A stretch of 64,000 bases of DNA from Mangifera indica (Eukaryota > Streptophyta > Magnoliopsida > Sapindales > Anacardiaceae): the NCBI RefSeq assembly GCF_011075055.1, contig NW_025401106.1, positions 248,001 to 312,000 of the forward strand, given 5' to 3'. A program made the translations under genes and the position numbers. Under the pieces are notes generated by a model. The model saw nothing but the letters and a program-made list of their open reading frames with translations. It was not told the origin of the DNA and did not search any database. Below, one piece after another: positions 62,474 to 64,000 of the stretch (the first letter of the stretch is position 1; each line of letters opens with the position of its first letter).

Positions 62474-62515
62474 TGTTCAAAGTGTAGATCACAAAGACAT
62501 TTGAGAAAAGATTGC
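62474..62515 (+). pseudogene. CCHC zinc knuckle downstream of RNase H
   Basis: CSKCRSQRHLRKDC fits C-x2-C-x4-H-x4-C exactly, the nucleic-acid-binding knuckle of pararetroviral and retroviral capsid proteins. It lies only about 50 bases after the RNase H end and is followed by a Lys-rich, helix-prone stretch to about 62700 with stops. Confidence 0.8.
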
Positions 62516-63323
62516 CCTTCCAAGAAAACTGTACAATAGGATTCTTCATATCAAACAAAGAAAATTTCTAAGATAGAAGATATAAATACTGCAATCAAAC
62601 AGGTAATAACTATATTACAAAATAATACTATTGTAAAATAGGATATTGTTGAAAAATATGATACTACAAAATCTAAGCAGGATTTAACTATGAAAATGTA
62701 AGGTTTAATACATTCCAGGTCATAACAATCATTGGATACGAATACTGTTGATAGACAGAATCCAAAATATCAAAAGGCAAGCATAGCTCGCATGATGACA
62801 CAAAAGCTAGTTTACATTGATAATCAATGGATCAACTCTGATACAGGAAAATCTATTTAGAGGAACTCTGAAGTTGTGAAACCAATAGAAGGAACTCTAA
62901 GGAAATTAGAGGAAAATAGGTAGTTACTAGTATAACTGCTAGAAGGCAAGAAACTAAAAAGAAAAAACTATAGGAAATTTCGAATGTTGTAGAAAACTTT
63001 AAAATTCCAAGACATTTGAAGCTAACAGAAGCTAGTAAAGCATTACGGGAAGATCTTGATTCTTATTGTCGAATTGCAGTGGTGAATGACAAGGCAAAGT
63101 AAAGCTTGATCAATTAATGTAAAAACTTGCATGGCTTGAAGCTAATAGGGTATATTATGAAAAAGAAAAATTTTTTAGACGTTCTATTCTTCAGACTCAA
63201 ACACTCCAAAAACTAAATTTAATGGATGATTTATCCATGTTTGAGATACAATATCTCAAATTAGTAACTTTGGAGGACTTAATAGCACATTTGGATAAAG
63301 AAGATATGAGAGATTTACTCTTA

Positions 63324-63804
63324 GGGGGCATTTGGTTCAAGTTATCAAAGATTATCTTGGTAATCTATTTTTTATTCTCTTGTTTGATTTGTCAGTAATA
63401 AAATATTACAATAATCTTCTATTATCAATGCTGAAGTGGCAGGTAATAGAGGTGGTAATCTGATTACCATATCCACCTTAGGTATTTAAAGATTATCAAG
63501 GTAATCTTGATTTTATTATAATTATATTATTATTTATTAATTTTTTGAGATAAAAATAAATTTATTTTTAATTATATGATAAATAATATAAAAAATATTT
63601 AAAAATAATTATATTTAAGGGCATTTAAGTAAAATAATTTACTAGTAATCTTTTATTACCTTTAATCAAATACAATAATTATTTATATCTACCAAATTTT
63701 ATCAAACATAGTAATCATTTATACCGAGTAATCTTTTAAGTAATTCATCTTCAAGGTAATCTTTTTATTTTAGTAATAAAACATTACCCAAATCAAACGC
63801 CCTC
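63324..63804. mobile_element. Tourist-like (PIF/Harbinger) MITE inside the pararetrovirus
   Basis: The left end is GGGGGCATTTGGTTCAAG and the inverted right end is GAGGGCGTTTGATTTGGG, 481 bp apart, AT-rich and non-coding. Identical TTA triplets flank it (63321-63323 and 63805-63807), the target preference of PIF/Harbinger elements. The viral-type reading frame is consistent on either side, so the insertion came after the virus copy. Internal GGTAATC/GATTACC words recur. Confidence 0.88.
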
Positions 63805-64000
63805 TTAGGATTATCTGTTTACTCAAATGGAGCTATGGAATTATATGTTCTATGAAAACTCTTAAAAAAAGGATATTGTAAAGATCTTTTATGAAGAGGA
63901 TGAATCGATGCAATGAAAATTGAAGTACAAAAAGCAATGGTGGACTCGAATATACTAGATGTTGTAAAACAAACATTTTGTGTATTAGATAGATGAATTC

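Larger units (their letters stand above)
60374..64000 (+). mobile_element. Endogenous pararetrovirus (Caulimoviridae-like), degenerate and interrupted
   Basis: Relics appear in order: aspartic protease, reverse transcriptase, RNase H, then a zinc knuckle and a coiled-coil-like stretch, broken by many stops and frameshifts. The RT and RNase H resemble plant pararetroviruses rather than Ty3/gypsy, judging by IDDAYKIPNKS, FSLFDLK and YPTDEKE-type phrases. No LTR of its own is visible on the left, and the element runs off the window on the right. It is interrupted by a MITE at 63324-63804. It cannot produce a functional polymerase: the protease active site is altered and a stop precedes the RT catalytic box. 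Confidence 0.8.

Noticed and set aside
1..64000. tRNA, rRNA or other structured RNA genes
   Set aside because: I saw no convincing tRNA A/B-box pairs or rRNA segments by eye. A covariance-model scan would be needed to exclude them.

Overview
The window is nuclear DNA of a flowering plant, most likely a eudicot. It holds three intron-rich protein genes with plant-type introns and plant-specific relatives. Almost everything else is AT-rich DNA packed with decayed transposable elements: Ty3/gypsy and Copia-type LTRs, Mutator-like elements (MULEs), Tourist-like MITEs and an endogenous plant pararetrovirus. I cannot name the species.

Genes. (1) 27683-28928, plus strand: a Nudix hydrolase of the plant diphosphoinositol-polyphosphate phosphohydrolase type, 5 exons, 175 residues. 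(2) 30325-37498, minus strand: condensin I subunit 3 (CAP-G), 12 exons reconstructed in frame, 1035 residues. (3) 55824-58438, plus strand: cytosolic glutamine synthetase GS1, 12 exons, 355 residues. All three reconstruct without stops or frameshifts and look functional. They share no pathway: one acts in phosphate and inositol pyrophosphate signalling, one in chromosome condensation, one in ammonium assimilation.

Layout. 0-8 kb: a three-copy inverted/direct repeat, a 904-bp MULE with an 11-bp target duplication, and a 2.76-kb foldback MULE with a perfect 9-bp target duplication. The arms of the foldback element are 20-bp minisatellites and its core is GC-rich and Z-DNA-prone. 8.5-19 kb: a complete but dead Ty3/gypsy element, with a 1.6-kb Copia-type solo LTR nested in its 5' LTR. 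19.4-24.6 kb: two related solo or partial LTRs in opposite orientations, separated by another MULE with a 9-bp target duplication. 24.6-27.6 kb: anonymous AT-rich DNA. 27.6-37.5 kb: the Nudix and CAP-G genes, facing each other (convergent). 37.5-55.7 kb: AT-rich spacer with MITE, MULE and LTR fragments and a C30-(AC)n microsatellite. 55.7-58.5 kb: GS1. 59.5-64 kb: an LTR fragment abutting a degenerate caulimovirid, which is itself interrupted by a 481-bp Tourist-like MITE.

The most unusual structure is the foldback MULE at 4284-7039. The most informative evolutionary signals are the nested target-site duplications, which give relative insertion order, and a zinc knuckle lying downstream of RNase H in the pararetrovirus.
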